From positions 186,001 through 250,000 of the forward strand of contig OZ244982.1 in the NCBI GenBank assembly GCA_965223115.1: DNA of 64,000 nucleotides, given 5' to 3'. Below, piece after piece: positions 1 to 8,331 of this stretch; position 1 is the first letter of the stretch, and the number at the start of each line of letters is the position of its first letter. The notes under the pieces were generated by a model that was given only the letters and a program-made list of their open reading frames with translations, was not told where the DNA came from and made no database searches. The position numbers and the translations under genes were made by a program. The stretch is from CBDCUI01 sp965223115. GTDB lineage: Bacteria > Pseudomonadota > Gammaproteobacteria > UBA4575.

Positions 1-438
1 CGGCGTGAAAGTGCATTCAATCCGCAAGCAAGATCGCCTGTGGGTGCAAGAGGCTTAATGCAACTTATGCCAACAACTGCAAAACAAGTTTCAAGACAAT
101 TAAAACTGAAGCTATTGTCACGACAAGATTTATATAAACCAAGTTTTAATATCAACTTAGGTAGTACATATATAAGCGACATGTTAAAAAAATTTAATGG
201 TCATCGAGCTCTTGCTTCAGCAGCATATAATGCTGGCCCACATCGTGTGCAAGCCTGGTTACCAAAACAGGATTCTTTACCTGCTGATATATGGATAGAT
301 ACCATCCCATTTACAGAAACTCGAGAGTATGTAAGAGCGATTATGGCTTATACGGCTTTGTTTGAATGGAAGATGGATCAGAGTCCTACACGTTTGAGTA
401 CATACTTGCACCCTGTTCCTGCTACACCGAAATCATAA
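1..438 (+). CDS. Soluble lytic murein transglycosylase, C-terminal part (5' end outside window)
   Basis: The reading frame is open from the first base and ends at TAA 436-438, so this is the last 145 codons of a longer gene. It reads as the C-terminal SLT domain of a Slt70-type lytic transglycosylase, which cleaves the MurNAc-GlcNAc bond of periplasmic peptidoglycan to give 1,6-anhydro ends. The catalytic Glu is the third residue (R-R-E-S-A-F-N-P), followed by GLMQLMP, AYNAGPHRV and the family tail IPFTETREYVR. The GTG at 40 and ATG at 58 fall inside the domain and are not starts. The family is certain; whether the missing N-terminus has the Slt70 superhelix cannot be seen. Confidence 0.93.
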   Translation, partial: RRESAFNPQARSPVGARGLMQLMPTTAKQVSRQLKLKLLSRQDLYKPSFNINLGSTYISDMLKKFNGHRALASAAYNAGPHRVQAWLPKQDSLPADIWIDTIPFTETREYVRAIMAYTALFEWKMDQSPTRLSTYLHPVPATPKS

Positions 439-736
439 TGCACTGAATTCAAGTGTAATTTTCCTAAGTCATTGTTTTTCTATAGTACGATCATGATTAA
501 TGGTCGAAAAAAGTGGATCAGTGGTTGCTCATAAATTATCAAATATCATATCAGGTAATTATTATACATCCTACAAGTTAAGGTTCTTTGAAAAGGGAAT
601 CAAATAATTTTTTTATTTGTAACGAGGTAATAACGAGGCAATTAAATATATAAACTGAGTAATGCATGGAGTGTTAAATAAGGAAAAGCACTTTTATGTA
701 AATTAAATAAATTGTTTTTCAATTGGAGTTGGAACA
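439..736. other. Intergenic, no gene seen
   Basis: 298 bp of AT-rich sequence between the transglycosylase and the haem-binding lipoprotein. No open frame with a credible ribosome site, no strong hairpin and no recognised regulatory motif. It presumably carries the promoter of the lipoprotein gene, but none stands out. Confidence 0.5.
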
Positions 737-2938
737 ATGAATGGCATTATTAAATGTTTCGTCTTAATGGCGATAGTCGCTTTTGGGTTAAGCGCTTGTG
801 GTGGCGAGTCTTCTGGTGAAAGTACAGGAAATATGGCTACTGGACCAGATCTTTCATTACTGTCACCTGCAGCAACACTAGGGTTTTCTATTTACGAAGA
901 TTCAGCCTACGCTTGTTCAACCTGTCATGGAAGATTTGGTGAAGGTACACAATCTGGTGGTCCTATAAACAATATTAACGATTGCCCAAGTTGTGTGAGT
1001 CATGCTCAGTTAAGTGCATACAATACTGCGACAATGCCATTTACACCATATGATCCAGCTTCATGCACAGGTGAATGTGCAGATAATGTTTCTCAATATA
1101 TCATTGAAGGGTTTATCCAAGGTAAAGTATTACCCGGTGCAAATAGTAACCCAGCCGTTACAGTTAGTCCTACATCTGGACTTACCACAACTGAGACAGG
1201 CGGTATGGCTACATTCACAGTTTCAATAAACTCTTTACCTTCTGCAGAGGTATCTATCGATCTTGCTAGTGACAACCTTGCAGAAGGCACTGTGAGTCCA
1301 AGCTCTTTAACCTTTGATGAAAGTAATTGGCAGCAAGCTCAAACCGTAATGGTCACAGGTACGGATGATGCGGTATTAGATCTATTATTAAATACTCCCT
1401 ATAACATCATTCTCTCGCCTGTAGTTAGTATAGATCCAGGATATGCTGGGATAGATCCTGACGATGTTGCAGTTGTAAATACAGATGACGAAGTTCCAGG
1501 CCAAGGGGCTATAAACGTTATTCCGCAAGCGGGCTTGGTTACCAGTGAAGATGGTACGACTGCTACTTTTACAATTGATCTGGGAACACAACCCATTGCA
1601 GATGTGAGTATTGGGCTTTCCAGTAGCAATGTGGCTGAAGGTGTGGTGACTCCAGCTTCGCTTGTATTTGATTCTGTAAACTATAATATTCCACAGACTG
1701 TCACAATAACAGGTGTTGACGATGCAGCCAGTCCAATGGTGGATGGCAATATTGCCTATTCGGTGATAACGGCTCCGGCAGTAAGTAATGATCGTTCCTA
1801 TAGTGGATTAGATGCTACGGATGTTGCAATTACAAACAATGACAATGATGTTCAGCCTGTAATCATGCAATTTACGTCCGATGCAGTAACGCCAGTTGTT
1901 TACGGAGGCATAGTGACATTGAACTGGCTATCTGATGGTGATACTTGTACTGCAGGTGGTGCTACTGCAAATGGTCAATGGAGTGGAGTACTAGCCGCTT
2001 CAGGATCACAAACACTTACCAACCTAACTACAGCTGGTGTAAATACATTCACTTTGATTTGTAGCAAGGGTGGTATAGATTCGGTGCCTGCTTCTGTTGA
2101 CGTCACTGTTGAGCCGCAACCAGGTGCTCCAGTTGTAACACTTACTGCGAATCCTATGATGAATGTGCCTTATAATGGTTCAACAACATTGACTTGGAAT
2201 TCCACAGATGCAGGAACCTGTACCGCTTCAAATGGCTGGGTAGGAGCAAAAGGATTAAGTGGAACTGAAGTAATTAATAATTTAGTTAACCCCTCATATA
2301 CTTTTACACTTGCTTGCACAGGTTTAGGGGGCACAACAACAGTATCAGTAATGGTTACAGTTGTGCAGCCTAATCCAACCATTTCGCTTATCGCTAATCC
2401 AACTATGATTGGTGAAGGTCAAAGTTCGACGCTTACATGGTCAGCGACAGATATGCTCTCATGTGATGCAGGTGCTACTCCAGTAAATGCACAATGGACA
2501 GGCAGCAAAGGCTTTAGTGGTTCACAAGCAATCACAAATATAATCACAACAACTACATTTACTTTAAATTGTACGGGTGTAAATAACCAAAGTTACTCAG
2601 CAAATGCCGTGGTTACTATTGATCCAACTTCTACTGGACAATATTTGTATAGCTCGGAGACATTTGGTGGAACACTTACCTGTGCTGAGTCATTTTGTCA
2701 TGGCCCTGTAGGAGATCAAGGTACACTTATAAATGATAAGAATGCATTGTGTGCCGAGTATACTACTGCAGAGCTAGTCACTTATATGGAAAATAATATG
2801 CCTTTAGGTGCATTAGCTCCAAATTGTGGAGCAAATTGCTCTACGAAAATAGCGAACTATATGTTCTTGAATTTTTATGGGGCTAATACAACTGATTGTG
2901 AAGGCGGAGCTCTTCCTTTACCACTTCCTAATCCTTAG
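737..2938 (+). CDS. Haem-binding lipoprotein with Calx-beta-like and Ig-like repeats between two cytochrome c-like domains
   Basis: 733 residues. A signal peptide ends in lipobox LSAC (Cys21), so it is probably membrane-anchored. Residues about 50-130 form a small cytochrome-like domain with CSTCH at 60-64 and further Cys pairs. Then come two repeats of about 115 residues (from about 140 and 258) of the Calx-beta-like type, each carrying T-V-SP-S/A-SL-F and T-V-TGVDDA-like strings. Three Ig-like repeats with a W...C...C pattern follow (about 380-635). The last 95 residues repeat the first domain's layout, but the haem site reads C-A-E-S-F-C-H, a CX4CH spacing. I infer an extracytoplasmic electron-transfer or adhesive surface protein; no specific function is known to me. 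The start is ATG after GGAGTTGG. Confidence 0.8.
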   Translation: MNGIIKCFVLMAIVAFGLSACGGESSGESTGNMATGPDLSLLSPAATLGFSIYEDSAYACSTCHGRFGEGTQSGGPINNINDCPSCVSHAQLSAYNTATMPFTPYDPASCTGECADNVSQYIIEGFIQGKVLPGANSNPAVTVSPTSGLTTTETGGMATFTVSINSLPSAEVSIDLASDNLAEGTVSPSSLTFDESNWQQAQTVMVTGTDDAVLDLLLNTPYNIILSPVVSIDPGYAGIDPDDVAVVNTDDEVPGQGAINVIPQAGLVTSEDGTTATFTIDLGTQPIADVSIGLSSSNVAEGVVTPASLVFDSVNYNIPQTVTITGVDDAASPMVDGNIAYSVITAPAVSNDRSYSGLDATDVAITNNDNDVQPVIMQFTSDAVTPVVYGGIVTLNWLSDGDTCTAGGATANGQWSGVLAASGSQTLTNLTTAGVNTFTLICSKGGIDSVPASVDVTVEPQPGAPVVTLTANPMMNVPYNGSTTLTWNSTDAGTCTASNGWVGAKGLSGTEVINNLVNPSYTFTLACTGLGGTTTVSVMVTVVQPNPTISLIANPTMIGEGQSSTLTWSATDMLSCDAGATPVNAQWTGSKGFSGSQAITNIITTTTFTLNCTGVNNQSYSANAVVTIDPTSTGQYLYSSETFGGTLTCAESFCHGPVGDQGTLINDKNALCAEYTTAELVTYMENNMPLGALAPNCGANCSTKIANYMFLNFYGANTTDCEGGALPLPLPNP

Positions 2939-2953
2939 TAGTATGTAGCAATG

Positions 2954-2986
2954 ATAATCGCGCTTTGCATAGAAAAGCGCGATTAT
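2954..2986. terminator. Bidirectional terminator hairpin between convergent genes
   Basis: A perfect 13-bp stem (ATAATCGCGCTTT / AAAGCGCGATTAT) with a 7-nt loop lies between the lipoprotein stop and the convergent hydrolase gene. The hydrolase stop codon is inside the right arm. T-rich sequence follows on the plus strand. Confidence 0.7.
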
Positions 2987-3954
2987 TGTTTAATTAACTT
3001 GAGAATTTGTTCGTCAATCCAGTTTAACCTGTATATTCCATTCAAATATCCACAATGACCACCATGTTGGGTAATGTGTATATTTAAATTGTCATTCGGA
3101 TGTAGTTTTTTATGATCCATATATGGAATGACAGGATCATCTTTAGATATAAATACTTCACTGGGTACGGTTAAAGTTTTAAGTCTGTCGCCAGCGACTG
3201 AATATCCGTTTAAATAACTTCTTAACGAATCAAATTCAGTATATTGTAATAATAAAGCTTCTGTCATACCGGTTAATGAGGATTGTTGATTTATGATTTG
3301 TAAATCATAATCATCAGGAAAGTGGCGATGTTTGATGTGCAGCATTTTTTTCCAGCGTTTAAGGTAATAATCTGTATAAATCTTCAGCATTTTATGCGTG
3401 CTGTTTAATACGTTTTCTGGATTCATGACAGGGCAAATGGAAAAAATTTTTGTGATAGCTAAATTTTCAGTTTTTGCTTGTGCGCCTATACGTAAAGCAA
3501 AGTTGCCGCCTAAAGAATAGCCTATTAAATAAAATTCAGAATGCGGTATTTGTAATTGGATTTCTTTGGTGGCTTCAAGAACTTCCCTTAACCGACATGA
3601 ATGAAAAAGCTCTCTATTCATATGCTGTGTTCCACCATGATCTCTTAGATTTAATCGAAATACATTAAATCCTAAGTTGCTGAGTGCCGAGGCCATTGGT
3701 AATAAATAAAGTGAATCTGCACAACCTAACCAGCCATGTATGATCATGGCAAGTGGCTGACATTTATTATTATCACTAAGATTTAAAAAACCTTGTAAGC
3801 GAATATTGTCACTAAGATTTAATTCAACAGATTTGCTTTGCTTGCGAAAATCTTGACTAACACGTTGCGCATAAGCTTTGCGTAAAAAAGATGATGCAGC
3901 AATAGTATTTACATGACTATTGCGAAAAATCCGTTTCGGCAAATAATTAGTCAC
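2983..3954 (-). CDS. Alpha/beta hydrolase, YheT-like (AB-hydrolase 4 family)
   Basis: 323 residues. The fold signature is clear: an oxyanion-hole strand with IIHGWLG near residue 71, the nucleophile elbow GYSLGG with Ser147, an acidic residue at SKDDPVIP (Asp272/273) and the catalytic His at GGHCGY (His300). The NVFRLNLRDHGG string is typical of the YheT/UPF0017 group, whose substrates in bacteria are poorly defined (esters or lipids are presumed). It lies just downstream of metY on the same strand with an 11-bp gap, so it may be co-transcribed and share the riboswitch control. A link to methionine metabolism is only inference. Confidence 0.85.
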   Translation of the reverse strand: MTNYLPKRIFRNSHVNTIAASSFLRKAYAQRVSQDFRKQSKSVELNLSDNIRLQGFLNLSDNNKCQPLAMIIHGWLGCADSLYLLPMASALSNLGFNVFRLNLRDHGGTQHMNRELFHSCRLREVLEATKEIQLQIPHSEFYLIGYSLGGNFALRIGAQAKTENLAITKIFSICPVMNPENVLNSTHKMLKIYTDYYLKRWKKMLHIKHRHFPDDYDLQIINQQSSLTGMTEALLLQYTEFDSLRSYLNGYSVAGDRLKTLTVPSEVFISKDDPVIPYMDHKKLHPNDNLNIHITQHGGHCGYLNGIYRLNWIDEQILKLIKQ

Positions 3955-3965
3955 AGCAATGTAAA

Positions 3966-5240
3966 CTACCCAGCTTTATTTAATGCCTGTTCTATGTCTT
4001 CTAAGATATCGTCGATGTGCTCAATGCCAATTGAAAGTCGTACTAAATCATCGCTTACGCCTGCAGTAGCCTGTTCTTCTTTAGACAATTGTCTATGCGT
4101 AGTGGTTGCGGGATGGCATGCCAAAGATTTTGCATCGCCTATGTTTACTAATCTGACAACTAAATTAAGTGCGTCGATAAACTTTACGCCAGCTTGAAGC
4201 CCACCTTTAATACCAAAACTCAATATGCCTGAGGCACGTCCATTAAAGTATTTTTGTACTAAATAGTGATCTTCATGTGATGGAAGGCCAGCATAGTTTA
4301 CCCAGGTAACATTTGGGTTCTTATCTAAATACTCAGCAACGGCTAAAGCATTTTCACAATGGCGATCCATACGTACAGGCAAACTTTCAATACCTTGCAA
4401 AACTAGAAAACTATTAAAAGGTGAAATTGCAGAACCCATATTACGTAATGGCACAACGCGCACACGCCCAATATAGGCGGCTTTTCCCATCGCTTCAGTA
4501 TAGGTGACCCCATGATAGGAAGGGTCTGGCTCATTTAACATTGGAAAGCGTTTTTTATGCTGCTCCCATGGAAAATTGCCTGAATCTACAACAACCCCAC
4601 CAATAGATGTGCCATGACCACCCATATATTTGGTTAAAGAATGGATAACAATATCGGCACCAAATAAAAACGGTTGGCAGAGATAAGGAGTAGGGACAGT
4701 ATTGTCTACAATTACAGGTACGCCTTGTGCGTGAGCAACTTCAACAGTCTTTTCTAAATCGATTACATTGCCCGCAGGGTTCCCTAGTGATTCACAAAAA
4801 ATTGCTTTAGTGTTGTCATCGATTGCCGCTGCAACTGATTCCGTATCACGATAATCTACAAAACGCACTTCTATACCTAGTTTTGGCAATGTGTGTGCGA
4901 ATAAATTATATGTGCCTCCATACAAAGTAGAGACAGAGATAATATTGTCGCCTTGTTCAGCAATTGCAAAAATTGCATAAGTTATTGCTGCCATACCTGA
5001 AGATAATGCTAATGCTCCGATTCCACCTTCCATCGCTGCTACACGTTGTTCAAGAACCGCACTAGTAGGGTTCATAATCCGGGTGTAGATATTACCTTCA
5101 ACTTTTAAGTCAAATAGATCGGCGCCGTGCTGGGTATCATCGAATGCATATGAGGTAGTCTGATAAATTGGAACAGCTACAGCTTTAGTTGTGGGATCCG
5201 GTGAATATCCGCTATGTATAGCCAGAGTTTCTATTTTCAT
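3966..5240 (-). CDS. metY: O-acetylhomoserine sulfhydrylase (aminocarboxypropyltransferase)
   Basis: 424 residues, the usual length of MetY and a member of the Cys/Met-metabolism PLP-enzyme family. It makes homocysteine from O-acetylhomoserine and sulfide in the cytoplasm, the direct-sulfhydrylation route to methionine. The PLP lysine is Lys204 in HSLTKYMGGHG. The N-terminal AIHSGY and the IYTRIMNPT string near residue 51 are family hallmarks. The ATG is preceded by AAAGGAC. The 5' leader contains one clear and one probable SAM-II-type aptamer with a terminator between them, so SAM repression of homocysteine synthesis is expected. Confidence 0.95.
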   Translation of the reverse strand: MKIETLAIHSGYSPDPTTKAVAVPIYQTTSYAFDDTQHGADLFDLKVEGNIYTRIMNPTSAVLEQRVAAMEGGIGALALSSGMAAITYAIFAIAEQGDNIISVSTLYGGTYNLFAHTLPKLGIEVRFVDYRDTESVAAAIDDNTKAIFCESLGNPAGNVIDLEKTVEVAHAQGVPVIVDNTVPTPYLCQPFLFGADIVIHSLTKYMGGHGTSIGGVVVDSGNFPWEQHKKRFPMLNEPDPSYHGVTYTEAMGKAAYIGRVRVVPLRNMGSAISPFNSFLVLQGIESLPVRMDRHCENALAVAEYLDKNPNVTWVNYAGLPSHEDHYLVQKYFNGRASGILSFGIKGGLQAGVKFIDALNLVVRLVNIGDAKSLACHPATTTHRQLSKEEQATAGVSDDLVRLSIGIEHIDDILEDIEQALNKAG

Positions 5241-5350
5241 ATTTCTGTCCTTTGTTACAGATTGTGATGCAATAAACTATGCATCAACTATATTTGTATC
5301 TCTTCGCTTCGAATTAGTTAGGCGTTGACTCGACCTAGAAGCATTTAGGA

Positions 5351-5411
5351 CTGTCATCGCTTTAGCAGTATTTTGTAATCGCTCTGCAAGTTGTTGAATT
5401 AAATCAGCGAT
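5351..5411 (-). promoter_or_regulatory. Second SAM-II-like aptamer (candidate, proximal to metY)
   Basis: Read on the minus strand, this element repeats the SAM-II pattern: P1 arm ATCGCT, then GATTTAA, then CTTGC, the closing arm AGCGAT, and GCTAA exactly 12 nt after AGCGA, as in the upstream element. It lies 3' of the terminator and about 110 nt before the metY ATG. A second AGCGAT follows GCTAAA, so the 5' arm could pair with either copy, which may be a switching helix. The distal pseudoknot pairing is less obvious than in canonical SAM-II. A SAM-V-type element, known in tandem with SAM-II before metY in marine bacteria, is the alternative. Confidence 0.55.
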
Positions 5412-5417
5412 AATAAA

Positions 5418-5448
5418 AAGCCCGCTTAAGTACTACTTAAGCGGGCTT
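5418..5448 (-). terminator. Intrinsic terminator in the metY leader
   Basis: A perfect inverted repeat (AAGCCCGCTTAAGTA / TACTTAAGCGGGCTT) separated by one base, read on the minus strand and followed by a T-rich run (CTTTTTATTA). It lies directly after the first SAM-II aptamer and before the second, about 180 nt upstream of metY. This suggests SAM-controlled premature termination. Confidence 0.8.
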
Positions 5449-5452
5449 ATAT

Positions 5453-5512
5453 AACCTTCCACGTCTTAGCAGAACTTATAAAGCGCTCGCAAGCGGTGCT
5501 CAAATCAGCGCA
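5453..5512 (-). promoter_or_regulatory. SAM-II riboswitch (promoter-proximal copy) upstream of metY
   Basis: On the minus strand the element reads GCGCT-GATTTG ... CTTGCG-AGCGC, then 12 nt to GCTAA, then a G-rich end (GTGGAAGG). This matches the known SAM-II aptamer order: P1, the GAUUU segment, UUGC, P1', a 12-nt joining strand, GCUAA, and a G-rich 3' strand for the pseudoknot. A loop ACC can pair with GGT at the 3' end. It is followed within a few bases by the intrinsic terminator. SAM-II is best known from alphaproteobacteria upstream of metX/metY-type genes, which fits the gene it precedes. Confidence 0.82.
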
Positions 5513-5589
5513 TAAAATGTATGCTATGAGTAATTTATAGTCTTGTCAATGTTGAACCTGGGCATTTGGTTGATTTAATTACACACAGC

Positions 5590-6072
5590 TCAATCCCTAA
5601 GCCTCCATGTAATATGGTTATGTTGATCGATAATCGTTTGGCCCTGAAGCCATAACCTGGCATCATCTGCGTCTTCATGAAACCAAGTTGCTGCAGAACC
5701 TAATCTAAAACTATAACCCCATTCATCCATGTTTTGCATATGTATTAGGCGATTAAAGCCATGGATATGATCTGATAGTAGGATTTGCAGATAACAACAA
5801 GCGTTTTCTTCCATAACACCACCACCAGCATCGATGTCGTCTAAATTGCGTTGTTTAGCTGGCATGCATACAAAATGACAAGCTTCATGAAGGATAGAGT
5901 GAAGCGGGGTGTCATGGCGCACATATAACTTATGGTTTTTTCTTCCCGCCTCTGGTGTTCCCCAAAAACTATAAGGGATGTTTAAATTATTTGGAACTTC
6001 ATTTAATTGTAAGCCATATAAGCTCAATACAGTGCGTAAAGAGTGAATGTCAATATGGCTAAAACATATCAT
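5590..6072 (-). CDS. Small HEXXH (zinc-metalloprotease-like) protein, uncharacterised
   Basis: 160 residues from the ATG at 6072, which has GGAG six bases upstream. A TTG five codons further up has no better ribosome site and was not used. The protein has HEACH at 62-66 and an acidic pair (Glu88/89) in V-M-E-E-N-A, the spacing expected for two His plus a downstream Glu ligand in a gluzincin-like zinc site. No signal peptide is seen, so it is probably cytoplasmic. I do not recognise a named family. It lies alone, divergent from the cytochrome pair; the metY leader lies between it and metY. Confidence 0.7.
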   Translation of the reverse strand: MICFSHIDIHSLRTVLSLYGLQLNEVPNNLNIPYSFWGTPEAGRKNHKLYVRHDTPLHSILHEACHFVCMPAKQRNLDDIDAGGGVMEENACCYLQILLSDHIHGFNRLIHMQNMDEWGYSFRLGSAATWFHEDADDARLWLQGQTIIDQHNHITWRLRD

Positions 6073-6207
6073 GCTGATCTCCGTCAAGAATTTATAACTT
6101 TATATCAAGTATAAATCCCATTGTGGAGATCCATAATGTTAAAAAAGTAGGTATACTCAGCGCCGAAATTCACGGCTACTCTAAAGATAGATTCGGAGAA
6201 CATTAAT

Positions 6208-6531
6208 ATGCGCAAAATTCGATACGGCGCTTTTTTGATTGCTTTATTAAGCTTAATTGCATTTTCAACAATGGTTGCTGCTGGTAATCCAGAGCAGGGT
6301 AAAGTTAAGGCAAGTTCTTGTATGGGTTGCCATGGTATACCCAGTTATACAAATGTATACCCCTCTTATCATGTGCCAAGATTAGGGGGCCAATACGCAG
6401 ATTACATCGTTGCCGCGCTCAAAGCGTATCAAACGGGTGAGCGTAGTCACCCAACTATGCGTGCACAAGCTGCCAGACTCAGCGCAGAAGATATGGCCGA
6501 TATAGGCGCTTATTTTGAATCTCTAAAATAA
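6208..6531 (+). CDS. Small c-type cytochrome (class I, c4/c553-like)
   Basis: 107 residues. The N-terminal signal peptide probably cuts near VAAG, followed by one haem site, CMGCH at 38-42. A downstream Met in HPTMRAQAARL is the likely sixth ligand. The GGQYADYIVAALKAYQTG segment is typical of the cytochrome c4 half-domain, which carries electrons in the periplasm. The next gene, 6 bp downstream, encodes another single-haem protein of the same type, so the two may be one c4-like unit split over two genes. The ATG is preceded by CGGAGAAC. Confidence 0.9.
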   Translation: MRKIRYGAFLIALLSLIAFSTMVAAGNPEQGKVKASSCMGCHGIPSYTNVYPSYHVPRLGGQYADYIVAALKAYQTGERSHPTMRAQAARLSAEDMADIGAYFESLK

Positions 6532-6537
6532 ATAACC

Positions 6538-6894
6538 GTGAATACAAATATGAATAAAATATTTAGCTTTGTCTTAATAACAGTTTTATCAGTTATGGTC
6601 TCTTCATTACAGGCAGCAGATCCTGTTGCTGGTAAAAAGGTTTCGGCTCAATGTGTCGCTTGTCATGGTGAAGATGGCAATAGTCCGACACCTAATTTTC
6701 CTCGTATCGCAGGACAGCATGAAGATTACTTATTTCAAGCATTAGAGTCATATAAAACGGGTTATCGTAAAAATCCTATCATGGCAGGTATTGTTGCAGC
6801 ACTTAGTGAAGAAGATATGAAAAATGTATCTGCATATTTTGCTGCACAGTCTGGGTTAAAAAAGATTGTGCTTGATAGAAAGTCTGAGCAGTAA
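6538..6894 (+). CDS. Small c-type cytochrome (class I, c4/c553-like), second of a pair
   Basis: 118 residues from GTG 6538; an in-frame ATG at 6550 is an equally possible start. A signal peptide ends near LQAADP, and CVACHG gives the haem site at 39-43. GQHEDYLFQALESYKTG and the N-P-I-M-A-G Met segment match the preceding cytochrome and cytochrome c4. The C-terminus extends beyond the usual end with a Lys-rich tail. It is co-directional with and 6 bp from its paralogue, surely one operon. The partner oxidase or reductase is not in the window. Confidence 0.88.
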   Translation: MNTNMNKIFSFVLITVLSVMVSSLQAADPVAGKKVSAQCVACHGEDGNSPTPNFPRIAGQHEDYLFQALESYKTGYRKNPIMAGIVAALSEEDMKNVSAYFAAQSGLKKIVLDRKSEQ

Positions 6895-6900
6895 CCACTT

Positions 6901-7146
6901 CTAAGAGTTGTTTTGTTCATCCCATTCAGAAGGGGTGAAGGCCTTAATCGTTAAGGCATGTAACTCACCACTAGCAATTTGTGCTTTGACTGTTGCATAA
7001 ACGAGCTGGTGCTCTTTCAGCATGCTCATGCCTTCAAATTGATCACTAATTACAGTTGCTTCGTATTTACCTTCTGCTCCAGTCACGATGGCTTTGGCTG
7101 TAGGAATTCCAATTTCAATTAAGTTTTTGATTTCGTCTGTTGTCAT
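6901..7146 (-). CDS. ibaG: BolA family protein, IbaG type
   Basis: 81 residues, the normal IbaG length. The class-II KH-like BolA fold is indicated by the N-terminal DEIKNLIE helix, the FEGMSMLKEHQLVYA loop-helix with the conserved His, and the C-terminal LHALTIKAFTPSEW strand. BolA/IbaG proteins bind monothiol glutaredoxins with a shared [2Fe-2S] cluster and take part in iron-sulfur handling and acid/envelope stress. It sits convergent to the cytochromes and is followed by rnd on the same strand, so its usual neighbour murA is not here. Confidence 0.9.
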   Translation of the reverse strand: MTTDEIKNLIEIGIPTAKAIVTGAEGKYEATVISDQFEGMSMLKEHQLVYATVKAQIASGELHALTIKAFTPSEWDEQNNS

Positions 7147-7199
7147 AATGTCATTTATTTAGAGTATTTCAATTAAGTCACAGAAACTACTAAAAAATT

Positions 7200-8318
7200 T
7201 TAGGAATCAACTTTGCTGCCTATTTCTAATAGTTGGACTAAGTCGTTACCAATCAGCTCTTTTCTCCAGCTTTGTAAAATCTGTAAATCACGGCGTCCGC
7301 GTAATAGTTTCTCAATAGTGCTTCGAGTTGCTAGCAGGCTGGGTGCAATATTTAGTTGTTCCGCTCGTTCTCTAACGAACTGTAATGCTTGTTTCATTAT
7401 TTTTCTTTGTTCTCGATTTAGCGGCATCGTCAAGCTCGAATCCGGCCATTCCTGCTCTTGTGTTTGCTGGCCCAATCGTATGCATTCGAGTAATACATCT
7501 GCATAGTCTTGTAGTTGTTGATGTGTAAGAATTTCCATCGTTGATAAGGCTGAGAAATTATCCGGTTGTTCAATGGCTAATATACGTAATATTTTGTCAC
7601 GCAGTATCCAAGTGCGTGGTTTGTTCTTTTGTATGGCCTGTTGTTCACGCCAAGCAGCTAACTGTTTAAGCACAATGAGTTGATAAGGGGCTAATTTCCC
7701 TGCACCTTTAATTGATTTCCAGAGTTCGTCCAAATTAATTTCGTAGCGTTTCTTTGCGCACATGCGGTTGAATTCATCTGTAAGCCAATGATCACGCTCT
7801 TGATTTTCAAGTTCATTTTTAAGGTGAGGGTATATCTTAGTCAGATACCTTACATCATCTAATGCATATTGAATCTCTTTATCAGATAATGGCCTGCGGT
7901 CCCATGTTGTGCGAGATAGAGACTTGTCGAGAGTTACGCCACATATCTTACTTACTAAATGTGCATAACTTACCTGTTCGCCATAACCCAAAGCACTGGC
8001 TGCTATTTGTGTGTCAAATATGGGAGTAGGGATTTCTTTATAAAGATTAAAGAGTATTTCTAAATCTTGGCTGGCAGCATGAAATATTATAGTTATGTTA
8101 TCTGAGAAAATTAGTTCTTTTAATGGTGATAAATCATCTATTGCAAGTGTATCGATGCAAGCAGCTCGTTCGTCGCATGCAATTTGGATCAAACATAAAT
8201 TTGGATAGTATGTATTTTCGCGTATAAACTCAGTATCCAGTGCTAGCCATTCTTGTTTGGCGATTTGAGTGCAGAATTCTTGTAGTTTTTCAGCTTTTTG
8301 TATTATTTCAGCTTGCAT
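7200..8318 (-). CDS. rnd: Ribonuclease D
   Basis: 372 residues, the usual length. It is a 3'-5' exoribonuclease of the DEDD family that trims tRNA and other stable RNA 3' ends. Exo motif I is LALDTEF (Asp28, Glu30); motif II is in HAASQDLEIL; motif III includes YALDDVRYL. An HRDC domain follows at about 205-285, with a second helical repeat at the C-terminus. The start matches the family N-terminus. Its ATG is only 13 bp from the ATG of the divergent ChaN-like gene, so the two promoters must overlap or lie inside coding sequence. Confidence 0.95.
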   Translation of the reverse strand: MQAEIIQKAEKLQEFCTQIAKQEWLALDTEFIRENTYYPNLCLIQIACDERAACIDTLAIDDLSPLKELIFSDNITIIFHAASQDLEILFNLYKEIPTPIFDTQIAASALGYGEQVSYAHLVSKICGVTLDKSLSRTTWDRRPLSDKEIQYALDDVRYLTKIYPHLKNELENQERDHWLTDEFNRMCAKKRYEINLDELWKSIKGAGKLAPYQLIVLKQLAAWREQQAIQKNKPRTWILRDKILRILAIEQPDNFSALSTMEILTHQQLQDYADVLLECIRLGQQTQEQEWPDSSLTMPLNREQRKIMKQALQFVRERAEQLNIAPSLLATRSTIEKLLRGRRDLQILQSWRKELIGNDLVQLLEIGSKVDS

Positions 8319-8331
8319 CGCTTATATTGTA

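Noticed and set aside
6073..6087. TTG start five codons upstream for the HEXXH protein
   Set aside because: The ATG at 6072 has GGAG at good spacing; the upstream TTG has no comparable site.
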